Part shown: positions 54,933 to 63,457 of the stretch, in pieces
How positions within the stretch are numbered: position 1 is the first letter of the stretch
Layout of the letters: each line of letters begins with the position of its first letter
Source of the DNA: Polaribacter ponticola
GTDB lineage: Bacteria; Bacteroidota; Bacteroidia; Flavobacteriales; Flavobacteriaceae
Length of the DNA stretch: 64,000 nucleotides
Direction of reading: 5' to 3'
Assembly: GCF_026191475.2 (NCBI RefSeq)
Contig: NZ_JAOSLC020000003.1
Location: 1,581,001 to 1,645,000, forward strand
Notes under the pieces: generated by a model
Told to the model about the DNA's origin: nothing
What the model saw: only the letters and a program-made list of their open reading frames with translations
The model's database searches: none
Made by a program: the position numbers and the translations under genes

Positions 54933-55727
54933 ATGAATTTTTCTGATAAAATAGTTTGGATTACTGGCGCTTCTTCTGGAATAGGCAAAGCATTAGCTAT
55001 AGAATTATCTAAACTAAATACAAAAATTATTTTATCATCTAGAAAAAAAGAAGATTTAGAATTAGTAAAACTCCAATGTAAAAATATAAATGATGTAAAA
55101 ATTATTACACTAGATTTAGAAGACTATACTAATTTACAACCAAAAGTTGATGAAGCAATTTCACTATTTGGTAAGATTGATATTTTAGTAAATAATGGAG
55201 GAATTAGTCAGCGTTCATTTGTTAAAGACACATTAATTTCTGTTGACAAGCGAATTATGGATATTAATTACTTAGGCACAGTAGCTTTGTCTAAAGCAAT
55301 GTTACCTCATTTTATTGAAAATAAAAAAGGGCATTTTGTTGTAACTACAAGTATTGTTGGTAAAATTGGTACTCCTTTACGCTCTAGTTATGCAGCAAGT
55401 AAACATGCTTTACATGGTTTTTTTGATAGTTTAAGAGCAGAACTTTTTAAGGATAATATTGCAGTAACTTTAGTTTGTCCTGGTTTTGTAAATACCAATG
55501 TTTCTAAAAATGCTTTAACGGGTAATGGAACACCACAAGAAAAAATGGATGTAGCTACAGAAAACGGAATTGATCCAGAACATTTTGCAAAACTGATGAT
55601 AAAAGTCATTAAAAATAAAAAAGAAGAGGTATATATTGCGGGTGCAAAAGAGAAGTTAGCTGTTTTTGCTAAACGCTTTTATCCGAAATTATTATCTATA
55701 ATGATTCGTAAATTAAGTGTTACCTAA
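54933..55727 (+). CDS. SDR-family oxidoreductase
   Basis: 264-residue short-chain dehydrogenase. NAD(P)-binding WITGASSGIGKALAIEL, LDLEDY, NNGGIS, active-site Ser-Tyr-Lys (VTTSIVGKIG, SYAASKHALHGFFDSL) are all visible. It probably uses NADP (S-S-R-K after the second beta strand). The substrate is unknown. The end overlaps the truncated-globin frame by up to 11 nt if the latter uses its earliest start. Confidence 0.93.
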   Translation: MNFSDKIVWITGASSGIGKALAIELSKLNTKIILSSRKKEDLELVKLQCKNINDVKIITLDLEDYTNLQPKVDEAISLFGKIDILVNNGGISQRSFVKDTLISVDKRIMDINYLGTVALSKAMLPHFIENKKGHFVVTTSIVGKIGTPLRSSYAASKHALHGFFDSLRAELFKDNIAVTLVCPGFVNTNVSKNALTGNGTPQEKMDVATENGIDPEHFAKLMIKVIKNKKEEVYIAGAKEKLAVFAKRFYPKLLSIMIRKLSVT

Positions 55728-55755
55728 TTATTTAATCGAATTAATTTTTTATAGT

Positions 55756-56148
55756 TTGAAAACAATAGAAACCAGAAAAGATGTAAGTATTCTTGTAAAT
55801 ACTTTTTATGTTAAAGTTAGAAAAGACGAATTACTAGGCCCTATTTTTAATAGCCATATAACCGAAGATAAATGGCCAGAACACCTAGAAAAACTTACTG
55901 ATTTTTGGGAAACAAATTTGTTTGGAATCCCTAAATTTAAAGGTAATCCTTCACAAAAACATCTTAATGTTGATAAAAACTTAGCGTATAAAGTAGATCA
56001 AAATCATTTTGGTAAATGGCTAGAAATTTGGTTTCAAACAATAAATAGCCTTTTTGAAGGAGAACTAGCAGATAGAGCGAAAGAAGCATCAAGAAGAATT
56101 GCACATGCACAATTTATCATGATGTGGAATCGTAGACCTCAAGTTTAA
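55756..56148 (+). CDS. Group III truncated haemoglobin
   Basis: About 130 residues from the TTG at 55756; an upstream GTG (55717) would add a hydrophobic leader not typical of the family. Sequence TRKDVSILVNTFYVKVRKDE, LGPIFNSHITEDKWPEHLEK, LTDFWETNLFGIPKFKG and QNHFGKWLEIWFQTINSLF (proximal His in H-F-G-K-W) match class III globins. Probably oxygen/NO-related detoxification or sensing; not established for this class. Confidence 0.88.
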   Translation: MKTIETRKDVSILVNTFYVKVRKDELLGPIFNSHITEDKWPEHLEKLTDFWETNLFGIPKFKGNPSQKHLNVDKNLAYKVDQNHFGKWLEIWFQTINSLFEGELADRAKEASRRIAHAQFIMMWNRRPQV

Positions 56149-56149
56149 T

Positions 56150-56506
56150 TTATTCAAAATACTCTAAAGTTTCAAAATAAGAAACAATAGCTTCTTTCAT
56201 TAAAACAGTTTGTTCACCAGGTTTTAAATTTGGCAACTCTGTAAGTGTTTTGTAATGTGGCCAACCATCATCATCAAAAAAATCGAATTCATAATAACCA
56301 TAAGGTTCTAACAATTTACAAATTGCAATATGCATAAGATTCATTTTTTCGTCTTTTTTAAACGCTCTATGACCTTGTCCTAGTTCCTGAACACCAATTA
56401 AATAAAGAATACCATCTACATTTAACTCATCTCCTTCAGAAAAATCATTGGTTAATTTATCAACCAAAAACTTCCATTTTTCTTTTAAATCGTTAACTTT
56501 TGTCAT
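56150..56506 (-). CDS. Conserved protein of unknown function
   Basis: 118 residues, acidic, no signal peptide, no membrane segment. MTKVNDLKEKWKFLVDKLTN then DFSEGDELNVDGILYLIGVQ, FDDDGWPHYKTLTELPNLKPGEQ. I do not recognise a functional domain. The 3' end is 1 nt from that of the globin gene (convergent). Codon use and composition resemble neighbours, so it looks native. Confidence 0.75.
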   Translation of the reverse strand: MTKVNDLKEKWKFLVDKLTNDFSEGDELNVDGILYLIGVQELGQGHRAFKKDEKMNLMHIAICKLLEPYGYYEFDFFDDDGWPHYKTLTELPNLKPGEQTVLMKEAIVSYFETLEYFE

Positions 56507-56587
56507 AAAAACAGTTTAAGCTACAAAGATACAATGTCCATTTTTAAATTGTAAAAAAAAGATGTAGGTTTGACAAAAATATTTACA

Positions 56588-57100
56588 ATGAATGTAATAG
56601 ATATTATAATTGCTGTTATACTAATTTTTGCTGCTGTTAGAGGCTTTATGACAGGGCTTTTTTCTTCTATTGCTTCTTTAGTAGCTATTGTTGCTGGTGT
56701 ATTTTGTGCAATTCATTTTTCTTATTATATAGAAAACATGCTTAATGATTCGGTTTTAGAATGGTCTCATCAAACCTATAAAATTGTAGCATTTGGAGTT
56801 ACTTTTTTAATCGTTGTACTCACAATTATTTTTATTGGAAAATTACTAACTAAATTAGCAGACATAACGGCTCTTGGTTTATTAAATAAAATTCTAGGGG
56901 CAATATTTGGAGCTTTAAAATGGTCTTTAATATTAAGTGTAATCTTCTTATTTTTTGATAAATTTAATAAAACAATTCCGTTTATTGAAAAAGATACATT
57001 AGACAAATCTATCCTTTATTCTCCAGTAAAATCGGTGATTCCAACGCTATTTCCTGCTATTTTAAATGAAGACAACCCATCATTAAAATTTATTAAATAA
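56588..57100 (+). CDS. cvpA: CvpA-family membrane protein
   Basis: 170 residues from the ATG at 56588 (MNVIDIIIAVILIFAAVRGF), preferred over the TTG six codons earlier. Four hydrophobic segments; GFMTGLFSSIASLVAIVAGVF and LTKLADITALGLLNKILGAIFGALK are the CvpA signatures. The family is involved in colicin V production in E. coli and more widely in envelope homeostasis. Followed by a terminator. Confidence 0.9.
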   Translation: MNVIDIIIAVILIFAAVRGFMTGLFSSIASLVAIVAGVFCAIHFSYYIENMLNDSVLEWSHQTYKIVAFGVTFLIVVLTIIFIGKLLTKLADITALGLLNKILGAIFGALKWSLILSVIFLFFDKFNKTIPFIEKDTLDKSILYSPVKSVIPTLFPAILNEDNPSLKFIK

Positions 57101-57111
57101 TTTTTTTACAA

Positions 57112-57142
57112 AAAAAGCCTGAGAAAATTTCTCAAGCTTTTT
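57112..57142. terminator. Rho-independent terminator after cvpA
   Basis: Stem AAAAAGC-C-TGAGAAA (57112-57126) with TTTCTCA-A-GCTTTTT (57128-57142), one mismatch, U-rich tail on the plus side. It lies between convergent cvpA and carbonic anhydrase genes and can serve both. Confidence 0.8.
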
Positions 57143-57170
57143 GTTTATCAATAATTAGGAATAAAATAAT

Positions 57171-57806
57171 TTATTGTAGTGTAACTTTACCTGTACTAAT
57201 ATGGTACACACCACCAACTATTTTAATTTCTCCATTGTCTTCCATTTCTTTTAGAATAGGACTTTTTTCTCTAATACGTTTTATAGTTAAATTAACATTA
57301 TTTTCTATCGTCTTGTCAACAAACTCATTATTAGAAGAGTCATGTTTCCCTTTTACTTGGCTTTCAGATAATTTAACTGCAGGTTGAATGTTATCTAATA
57401 AAGAAGTAATATTACCTAGCTCTACATGATCGCAAGCTGCTTTAATAGCACCACAACTTTCATGACCTAGTACTAATACTAATTTACTTCCTGCTACTTT
57501 ACAAGAATACTCCATACTTCCTAAAATGTCTGTATTTTCGAAATTACCAGCAACTCTGGCTACAAAAACATCTCCAATTGATTGATCGAATATTAACTCT
57601 ACAGGTACTCTAGAATCGATACAAGAAAGTACAATTGCTTTTGGATGCTGACCATCTGTTGTTTGAGAAATTAATGCTTTATGATCTATAGTATGTACTT
57701 CATCTCTAATAAAACGCGAATTTCCTTCAATAAAATCTTGTAAAACTTTTAAAGGTGTTAATTGGTCTTGTGCTTCTTTTGTAATTGCTTGATCTCTATG
57801 TGGCAT
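57171..57806 (-). CDS. Beta-class carbonic anhydrase
   Basis: 211 residues. Zinc ligands are in AIVLSCIDSRVPVELIFDQS (Cys, then Asp-Arg dyad) and LVLVLGHESCGAIKAACDHV (His and Cys), spacing as in beta-carbonic anhydrases. Cytosolic, interconverting CO2 and bicarbonate. It is 21 nt downstream of a SulP anion transporter gene on the same strand, a pairing that suggests bicarbonate uptake and use (BicA-like), although other anions are possible for the transporter. Confidence 0.94.
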   Translation of the reverse strand: MPHRDQAITKEAQDQLTPLKVLQDFIEGNSRFIRDEVHTIDHKALISQTTDGQHPKAIVLSCIDSRVPVELIFDQSIGDVFVARVAGNFENTDILGSMEYSCKVAGSKLVLVLGHESCGAIKAACDHVELGNITSLLDNIQPAVKLSESQVKGKHDSSNNEFVDKTIENNVNLTIKRIREKSPILKEMEDNGEIKIVGGVYHISTGKVTLQ

Positions 57807-57827
57807 AATAAAGTGTGTGTTTTTTAA

Positions 57828-59689
57828 TTAATAAGTGTCTTTTACATTTTGTTTAATCCAATCTGTACATTTATCAAATGACTTGAAAATATGCTCATTA
57901 GGAATAAAATCTGGAATAATATCAATACGTTCCATCATGTATCTTGGTTGTTTTAATAAATTTACAAATAATACATCTATATTTTTCTTTTTTAAATCTT
58001 GCAACATATCTTCCATTGCATATAAACCAGATTGATCCATATATTGCATTCTACCCAAACGCATAATTACTGTCTTTGCAGTTTCTGGAATTTGAAGAGA
58101 AAGTGCTTGAAAATCACTTGTAGAACCAAAAAACAAAGGACCTTTTATATGTTTTATAAATACCTCTTCTTTTAATTTTTCTGGAAACTCAGCTTCATCT
58201 GCCCAAGATTCTTCTTTTAAGGTTTTAACATCACTTCTTTCTGCTGTTAAATCCCCTATTTTTTTCATAAACATTAACGATGCAATTACCAAACCAATAC
58301 CAACTGCGTAAACTAAATTCCAGAAAGTAGATAATAATAATACAACTATCATAATTAAAACCTCAGAACTCAATTTAAAAGGTCCAAGTTTTATATCTCT
58401 AGGTAAACTAGGTATTGCTTTTAAACCTTTATAATCCATAACTCCAATACCAACAGTAATTAAAATACCTGCTAAAACTGCAGCTGGTATTTTAGATGCT
58501 ACAGGTCCTAAACCTAGCATAACAACTAAAAGCATAATACCAGCAATCATACCAGAAAGCTTTGTTTTACCTCCAGCATTTATATTAACTACAGTTCTAA
58601 TAGTTGCACCAGCACCTGGTATTCCTCCAAACAAAGCGGCAATACTATTTCCTATACCTTGCCCTACAAGCTCTTTATTTGGCTTGTGTTTTGTTTTAGT
58701 CATATTATCAGCAACTACACTTGTTAAAAGAGAATCTATAGCTCCTAAAAGTGATAGAGTTAAAGCTGTAAAAATGTATGGAGTAACACTACTTAATGAA
58801 AATCCTGAAAAAATTTCCCATTTAATGGTTGGTATTCCACTAGGTATTTCTTGAATTGTTCTATAATCTAAACCAAAACCTACTGCTATACCAGAAACAA
58901 CAACTAATGCTACAAGTGTACTTGGAACTTTTGTTGTAATCCGTTTAAACCCATAAATAATAAAAATAGTACCTAAAGCTAATAAAAACTCTAACCAATT
59001 TATATTTTGTATGGCTCTTGGAAAAGCTTTAATAGCACCTAATGCTCCAGAAGTTTCTTTAGCTGCTAAAGTTTGTGACTCTTTTAAAATATCTGCATCT
59101 GAAATTTTACTAGCTCTAGAAATTGTTTCTTTAAAATTCTCTAAAACTAAAATTCCTTCTCCAGCTTCTTCTTTTAAAATGTTTTCTAAAATTACCTCTT
59201 CTGCTTGAGGCTTAAATTTTTGTACAAACTCTACATCTTCTTTTGGATAATATCCAATTGATGGTAAAACTTGAGTTAATAAAATAATTACTCCAATTGC
59301 AGTCATAAAACCAGAAACAACGGGGTAAGGTATATATCGAATGTACTTACCAAGACCTATTAATCCCAAGCCTATTTGAAATAAACCGGCTAAAAGAAAT
59401 ACTGTTAAAATGGCTGGCAATGCTTTAGAAAGATCACCATCATTTGCAGCAACTATACCAGCAATTACAACCATACTAACAGCTGTCATTGGTGCAGTTG
59501 GACCCGAAATCTGTGTACTTGTACCACCAAAAAGAGCAGCGAAAAAACTAATAAAGATAGCACCATATAAACCAGCACTTGGTCCCATACCAGAAGAAAC
59601 ACCAAAGGCAAGAGCTAGTGGTAAAGCTACAATACCTGCTGTAATACCACCAAAGGCATCACCTTTTATATTTGAAAAAAATTTTTCAT
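57828..59689 (-). CDS. SulP-family inorganic anion transporter (start affected by an indel)
   Basis: 620 residues when restored. As written the first in-frame ATG (59588) would drop the first conserved helix; one extra base in the A7 run 59675-59681 places an ATG at 59689 in frame with MKNFFSNIKGDAFGGITAGI, typical of the family. The membrane domain shows ISFFAALFGGTSTQISGPTAPMT and RTVVNINAGGKTKLSGMIAG. A cytoplasmic STAS domain closes the protein (VIMRLGRMQYMDQSGLYAMEDML). Paired with carbonic anhydrase, so bicarbonate is the best-guess substrate; sulphate cannot be excluded. Confidence 0.87.
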
Positions 59690-59770
59690 AAATAAATATT
59701 TTTACCTCATTTACTTTAAAAAATAAGGCTTAATGTTAAAATTAAATTTTGTTAATAATAGAAGTAATAA

Positions 59771-60064
59771 TTAAACTATTTCTGGTGGAGGAGAACAGTT
59801 TTCTTTAGAAATACTTTTGTATTTTTTTGAATAATATTCAAACCTTATTGTCGATTCCAAAGAATTAAAAAAAGACAAGTTATTTTTAGGTTCAGAAATT
59901 TTTAAATCAAAAGTTTTAGAAATTTCTTTTTGATTATTTTCTTCTTCACTCATATTGAACAAAACAGAAACGTCAAAATTCTTTTCTACAACAGAAATTA
60001 TTGTGGGACTCACAATAAAAAGTGTAAAAATAAATATTAAAACTATTCCTATTTTAGCGTGCAT
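59771..60064 (-). CDS. Small membrane-anchored protein of unknown function with CSPPPE tail
   Basis: 97 residues. One N-terminal hydrophobic segment (IGIVLIFIFTLFIVSPTIISV) and a soluble, charged remainder ending SKENCSPPPEIV. It starts 5 nt after batE, so it appears to be the last gene of the bat operon, and precedes the SulP gene by 81 nt. The tail motif C-S-P-P-P-E is striking in so small a protein. I do not recognise the family; no function is claimed. Confidence 0.75.
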   Translation of the reverse strand: MHAKIGIVLIFIFTLFIVSPTIISVVEKNFDVSVLFNMSEEENNQKEISKTFDLKISEPKNNLSFFNSLESTIRFEYYSKKYKSISKENCSPPPEIV

Positions 60065-60069
60065 TACTA

Positions 60070-60819
60070 TTATAATTCTTTAATTTCTTCGGCAATAATC
60101 CAACCTAGCTTTCCGTCTGCTAATTTAATCTTTTTCCAATTATCTACAGTATCTAAAACTAAAACTTTTGCACCTTCATGTAAGGTAAAAACTTCTTCTG
60201 AGTTTAAAGTTGGTGCGTTTCTTATTTCTGTTTTTTCTGCAAATACAACTGCCTCTTTATTTTTTTTAGAAAAAGAATACTGATTGTATGTAACAACAAA
60301 GGAAACTATTAAAAATATAAAACTTAAAGAACTAGCTGCAAAATAAAATCGTTTTTTCGAAGAACTAGCTGCAAAATAAAATAACAAAAACAAAAAACTT
60401 CCTAAAAAAGAAAAGATTACAACCAGAATTGCCCACTGATTATATGAAAGTTTTTGTAAATAATTTTTATTAAATTTTTGAAAAACGGTTTTAGGTAATT
60501 CTTCAATATTATCCAATGCTAATCGTTTTGCAAAAACTAAATTATTTATTACATCTTCATTTAAAGGATCTAACTTTAAAGATTTTTCGTAATAATAAAT
60601 AGAAGGACCAACCTTATTTAGTTTGTAATAAGAATTCCCTAAATTATAATACAATTCTGATGATTCTAACCCTTGAGACTCAATTTTATGATAAACATTT
60701 ATTGCTTCTTCAAACTTATTGTTTTTATATAAATCATTAGCAATAGTAAAATTTTCATTTACTGTTTGTGCAGTTATTGAATTGGCTATTATCAGTAATA
60801 AAAATACAATTTTCTTCAT
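60070..60819 (-). CDS. batE: BatE: TPR and SH3-like protein of the aerotolerance operon
   Basis: 249 residues. Signal peptide MKKIVFLLLIIANSITAQ; TPR repeats (VYHKIESQGLESSELYYNLGN, SIYYYEKSLKLDPLNEDVINNL); membrane helices about 130-180 (AILVVIFSFLGSFLFLLFYF), then an SH3b-like C-terminal domain (ENRNAPTLNSEEVFTLHEGAKV-type region, KIKLADGKLGWIIAEEI). Order batB-batC-batD-batE matches Bacteroides and other Bacteroidota, where the operon affects oxygen tolerance. It is 1 nt after batD. Confidence 0.88.
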   Translation of the reverse strand: MKKIVFLLLIIANSITAQTVNENFTIANDLYKNNKFEEAINVYHKIESQGLESSELYYNLGNSYYKLNKVGPSIYYYEKSLKLDPLNEDVINNLVFAKRLALDNIEELPKTVFQKFNKNYLQKLSYNQWAILVVIFSFLGSFLFLLFYFAASSSKKRFYFAASSLSFIFLIVSFVVTYNQYSFSKKNKEAVVFAEKTEIRNAPTLNSEEVFTLHEGAKVLVLDTVDNWKKIKLADGKLGWIIAEEIKEL

Positions 60820-60820
60820 T

Positions 60821-62596
60821 TTACAACTGTTTATCTAATTGAACAATTATTTCTTTTGCTTTTTCAAATTCTTGTTTCATCTCTGTATTTGTAACAGGTG
60901 TATAACGTGCAAAATCTGAAGCTTTCAATACTTCTATAAATTGATTTATTGTAGCTGAATCTACATTTTTTATTTGTAATGTTTTTGTTATTTTTTCTTT
61001 ACTAATATCAGCTATTTCAATACCCAATTTTGCTTTTAAATAGTTGTGTAATGCACGTTCTAAAGCCTCGTAAAAAGCTTCTTTTTTACCCAACTGCTTT
61101 TGTGCTTCAGATAAATACTTCTTTGCTAGTTTTTCTGCCTTTCTTTGTTTTCTACCTACAATATCACTATTCCTTTTTTCGTTATTCTTGGCAATTGCAA
61201 TTCCTACTGGAATTGCAACTAGAGGTAATAGCAACAATAAATAGAATAGATTAGAATTGTAAAAATCTGAATTACCTTTAGCTTCTAATTCGCTTTTTGT
61301 TTGTATGTATCTAAAGTTTTTTCCTGTTAATACTACAATTTTCTTTTGTGGATTATTTATGTTATTGTCTGTTTTTACAAGTTCTTTACCTTCTAAAACT
61401 TCTACAAACAAATCATCTGTAGTTATAGTTTCATATTTTTTAGCATTGGGATTAAAATATGAGAAACCAACATTAGGAATTTTATATTTTCCTTTATACT
61501 GTGGCACAATAGTATAAACATCTGTTACAGAACCAATAATACCATCACTTGCAACTCTAACTCTTTCTTTTCTTTCTGGTTGATACTTCTCTAACTCTGC
61601 AGGTGTTTCTACGGTTGGTAATTCAAATAACTTCAAGTTTCCTTTACCAGAAACCACTACTTTTATTTGTGACGATTCATTTGCTTTTAAGGCATTTTTA
61701 CTCAAAGAAACATCAAATTTAAACTTACCTACAGCTCCATTAAAATTATCTGGTTTTCCTTCTAACGGAAGACTTTTAGGGTTAATTACTTTTTTAGCTG
61801 AAGAAAATTCTTTTTTAATGTTTTTTGTTATCACATTTCCGAAAAAATCAGCTTTACCTGTAGGCACCCCAATAACTATATCCATCTTCATAGGATCAAT
61901 AGTTAATTTACCTGTTTTAGTAGGCACCAACAAAGCTTTCTGAAGTACTATATATCTATAATTTTCTCCGTTATATTTCCCCATTTTAACAGGGAATCCG
62001 TTTATTTTAATTTCTTGATTCCAGAACCCATTATATTGTGGAGCTTCTGTAACAGAAGTATCATAAACACTTACATTTTCACTAACATACAACCTATATT
62101 CTACATAAATACCCTCGCCAACATAAGGTTTGGTCTTAGAAATTTCTGCTACTAAATGAATGTTTTGTTGTGCAATGTAATTAGGATCGTTTGGGTTTTT
62201 AGCGACATCTACAGGTTTTAAAACAATAATTTTCATCATTTTAGAATTAAGTGTAGCTCCTTTATATTTAATACTTGCAGGACTAATAATTAATTCACCT
62301 CTTCTTCTTGGTTTTATAATGTATGTATAAGATTGAGAAAAACTAACCTTACCGTTTATCCAAGATTGACTAACAGATTGACTTGGTCCTTGAATTACTA
62401 AAAAATCTTTAAAATCTGGAGGCGTAAAATTATCCGCACCTTGTTTATTCATAGAAAATTCTATGCGTAAACGCTGATTTAAACCAAGTTTATTTTTACT
62501 CACTTTAACCGTTAACTCTGCTTCTTGAGCAAGAATTGAAAGCGATAATAAACTAATAAATACTGTTATGTAAAATTTCAACTTCATCATCTTCAT
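60821..62596 (-). CDS. batD: BatD: oxygen-tolerance protein
   Basis: 591 residues. Signal peptide near MKLKFYITVFISLLSLSILA; repeated beta-sandwich domains of the BatD type (FTPPDFKDFLVIQGPSQSVS, NSKMMKIIVLKPVDV, YVGEGIYVEYRLYVSENVSV), one membrane segment (FYLLLLLPLVAIPVGIAIA) and a helical cytoplasmic tail. The start at 62596 or three codons later (MKLK) is equally possible. It lies between batC and batE and is part of the same transcript. Function is periplasmic, in a Bat/MoxR-type complex. Confidence 0.92.
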   Translation of the reverse strand: MKMMKLKFYITVFISLLSLSILAQEAELTVKVSKNKLGLNQRLRIEFSMNKQGADNFTPPDFKDFLVIQGPSQSVSQSWINGKVSFSQSYTYIIKPRRRGELIISPASIKYKGATLNSKMMKIIVLKPVDVAKNPNDPNYIAQQNIHLVAEISKTKPYVGEGIYVEYRLYVSENVSVYDTSVTEAPQYNGFWNQEIKINGFPVKMGKYNGENYRYIVLQKALLVPTKTGKLTIDPMKMDIVIGVPTGKADFFGNVITKNIKKEFSSAKKVINPKSLPLEGKPDNFNGAVGKFKFDVSLSKNALKANESSQIKVVVSGKGNLKLFELPTVETPAELEKYQPERKERVRVASDGIIGSVTDVYTIVPQYKGKYKIPNVGFSYFNPNAKKYETITTDDLFVEVLEGKELVKTDNNINNPQKKIVVLTGKNFRYIQTKSELEAKGNSDFYNSNLFYLLLLLPLVAIPVGIAIAKNNEKRNSDIVGRKQRKAEKLAKKYLSEAQKQLGKKEAFYEALERALHNYLKAKLGIEIADISKEKITKTLQIKNVDSATINQFIEVLKASDFARYTPVTNTEMKQEFEKAKEIIVQLDKQL

Positions 62597-62608
62597 AAAA
62601 GTGCAAAT

Positions 62609-63454
62609 TTACCAATCTTTTTCTTGTTTTACTTTTTTACCTTTCGCTTTTTTAGCGTTCATTTTCTTTTGAGTCTTTTTTTCCTCATTATTTAAGCTTT
62701 CTAACAGTTGCTTAATTTGTTGAGGAGACATCTTTCCTTGTTGTGGCTTAGGTTTTTGCTTTTGATCTTTCTTATCATCTTTTTTAGGATCTTGTTTTTT
62801 ATCCTGTTCTTTATCTCCTTTACCATCTTTATCCTTATCTTTTTCGTCTTTCTTTTCTTTGTCATCATCACCTTCTTTCTTCTTCTTGTCATCATCACCT
62901 TCCTTCTTATCTTTTTCCTTGTCTTTATTTTTATTGTCTTTGTCTTTTTTATCTTTATTATCCTTGTTCTTGTCGTCTTTATTTTTTTGCTTTTCTTTCT
63001 TTAATTTATCTTTTGCAACAGCTAAATTGTATCTAGTCTCATCATCATTAGGATTGTTTCTTAAAGAATTTTTAAATGCATCTACCGCACCTTGATAGTT
63101 TTTAGTTTCCATCAAAGAATTTCCTAAATTATGATAAGCTTCTGCTTTTGTAGATTTATCTGTTGCTGTTTTAGCTGATAATTCAAATTGTGGTGCTGCT
63201 TCTTTAAAGTTTTTACTCTCGTACAAAGCATTTCCTAAATTATAACTAGCTTTATCATAATAAGAACTTTTATCTAATGCTTTTCTGTAAGATACAGAGG
63301 CATCTGCATATTTTTTTTGCTGATATAACTCATTACCTTGTCTCACCATTTTTCTTGCCTTACGTTGCAAAGCGATAGAGTCTTTTTGCGCAAGAGCTGT
63401 TGATGATGAAAGTAACATCAAGCATATAATTAATAGGTTTTGTAAAAGTTTCAT
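62609..63454 (-). CDS. batC: BatC: TPR protein with long charged low-complexity tail
   Basis: 281 residues. Signal peptide MKLLQNLLIICLMLLSSSTA; TPR region (residues 30-150: GNELYQQKKYADASVSYRKA, YNLGNALYESKNFKEAAPQF, AEAYHNLGNSLMETKNYQGA), then from about 160 to 245 an extreme Lys/Asp/Glu tract with two near-identical K-K-x-G-D-D-D-K units. It ends KKVKQEKDW. It fits BatC in position (3 nt from batB, 12 nt to batD). The tract may vary in length. Confidence 0.88.
   Translation of the reverse strand: MKLLQNLLIICLMLLSSSTALAQKDSIALQRKARKMVRQGNELYQQKKYADASVSYRKALDKSSYYDKASYNLGNALYESKNFKEAAPQFELSAKTATDKSTKAEAYHNLGNSLMETKNYQGAVDAFKNSLRNNPNDDETRYNLAVAKDKLKKEKQKNKDDKNKDNKDKKDKDNKNKDKEKDKKEGDDDKKKKEGDDDKEKKDEKDKDKDGKGDKEQDKKQDPKKDDKKDQKQKPKPQQGKMSPQQIKQLLESLNNEEKKTQKKMNAKKAKGKKVKQEKDW
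62761..63010 (-). repeat. Low-complexity Lys/Asp coding tract in batC
   Basis: Coding DNA made almost entirely of AAA/AAG/GAT/GAA/GGT codons, with the plus strand correspondingly T/C-rich. A K-K-x-G-D-D-D-K unit occurs twice in tandem near 62860-62900. Slippage-prone; length differences between strains are expected. Confidence 0.6.
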
Positions 63455-63457
63455 TTT

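Noticed and set aside
62708..63004. Plus-strand frame rich in Phe/Leu/Ile opposite batC
   Set aside because: It is the complement of the Lys/Asp-rich tract; hydrophobicity is an artefact of the reverse strand.
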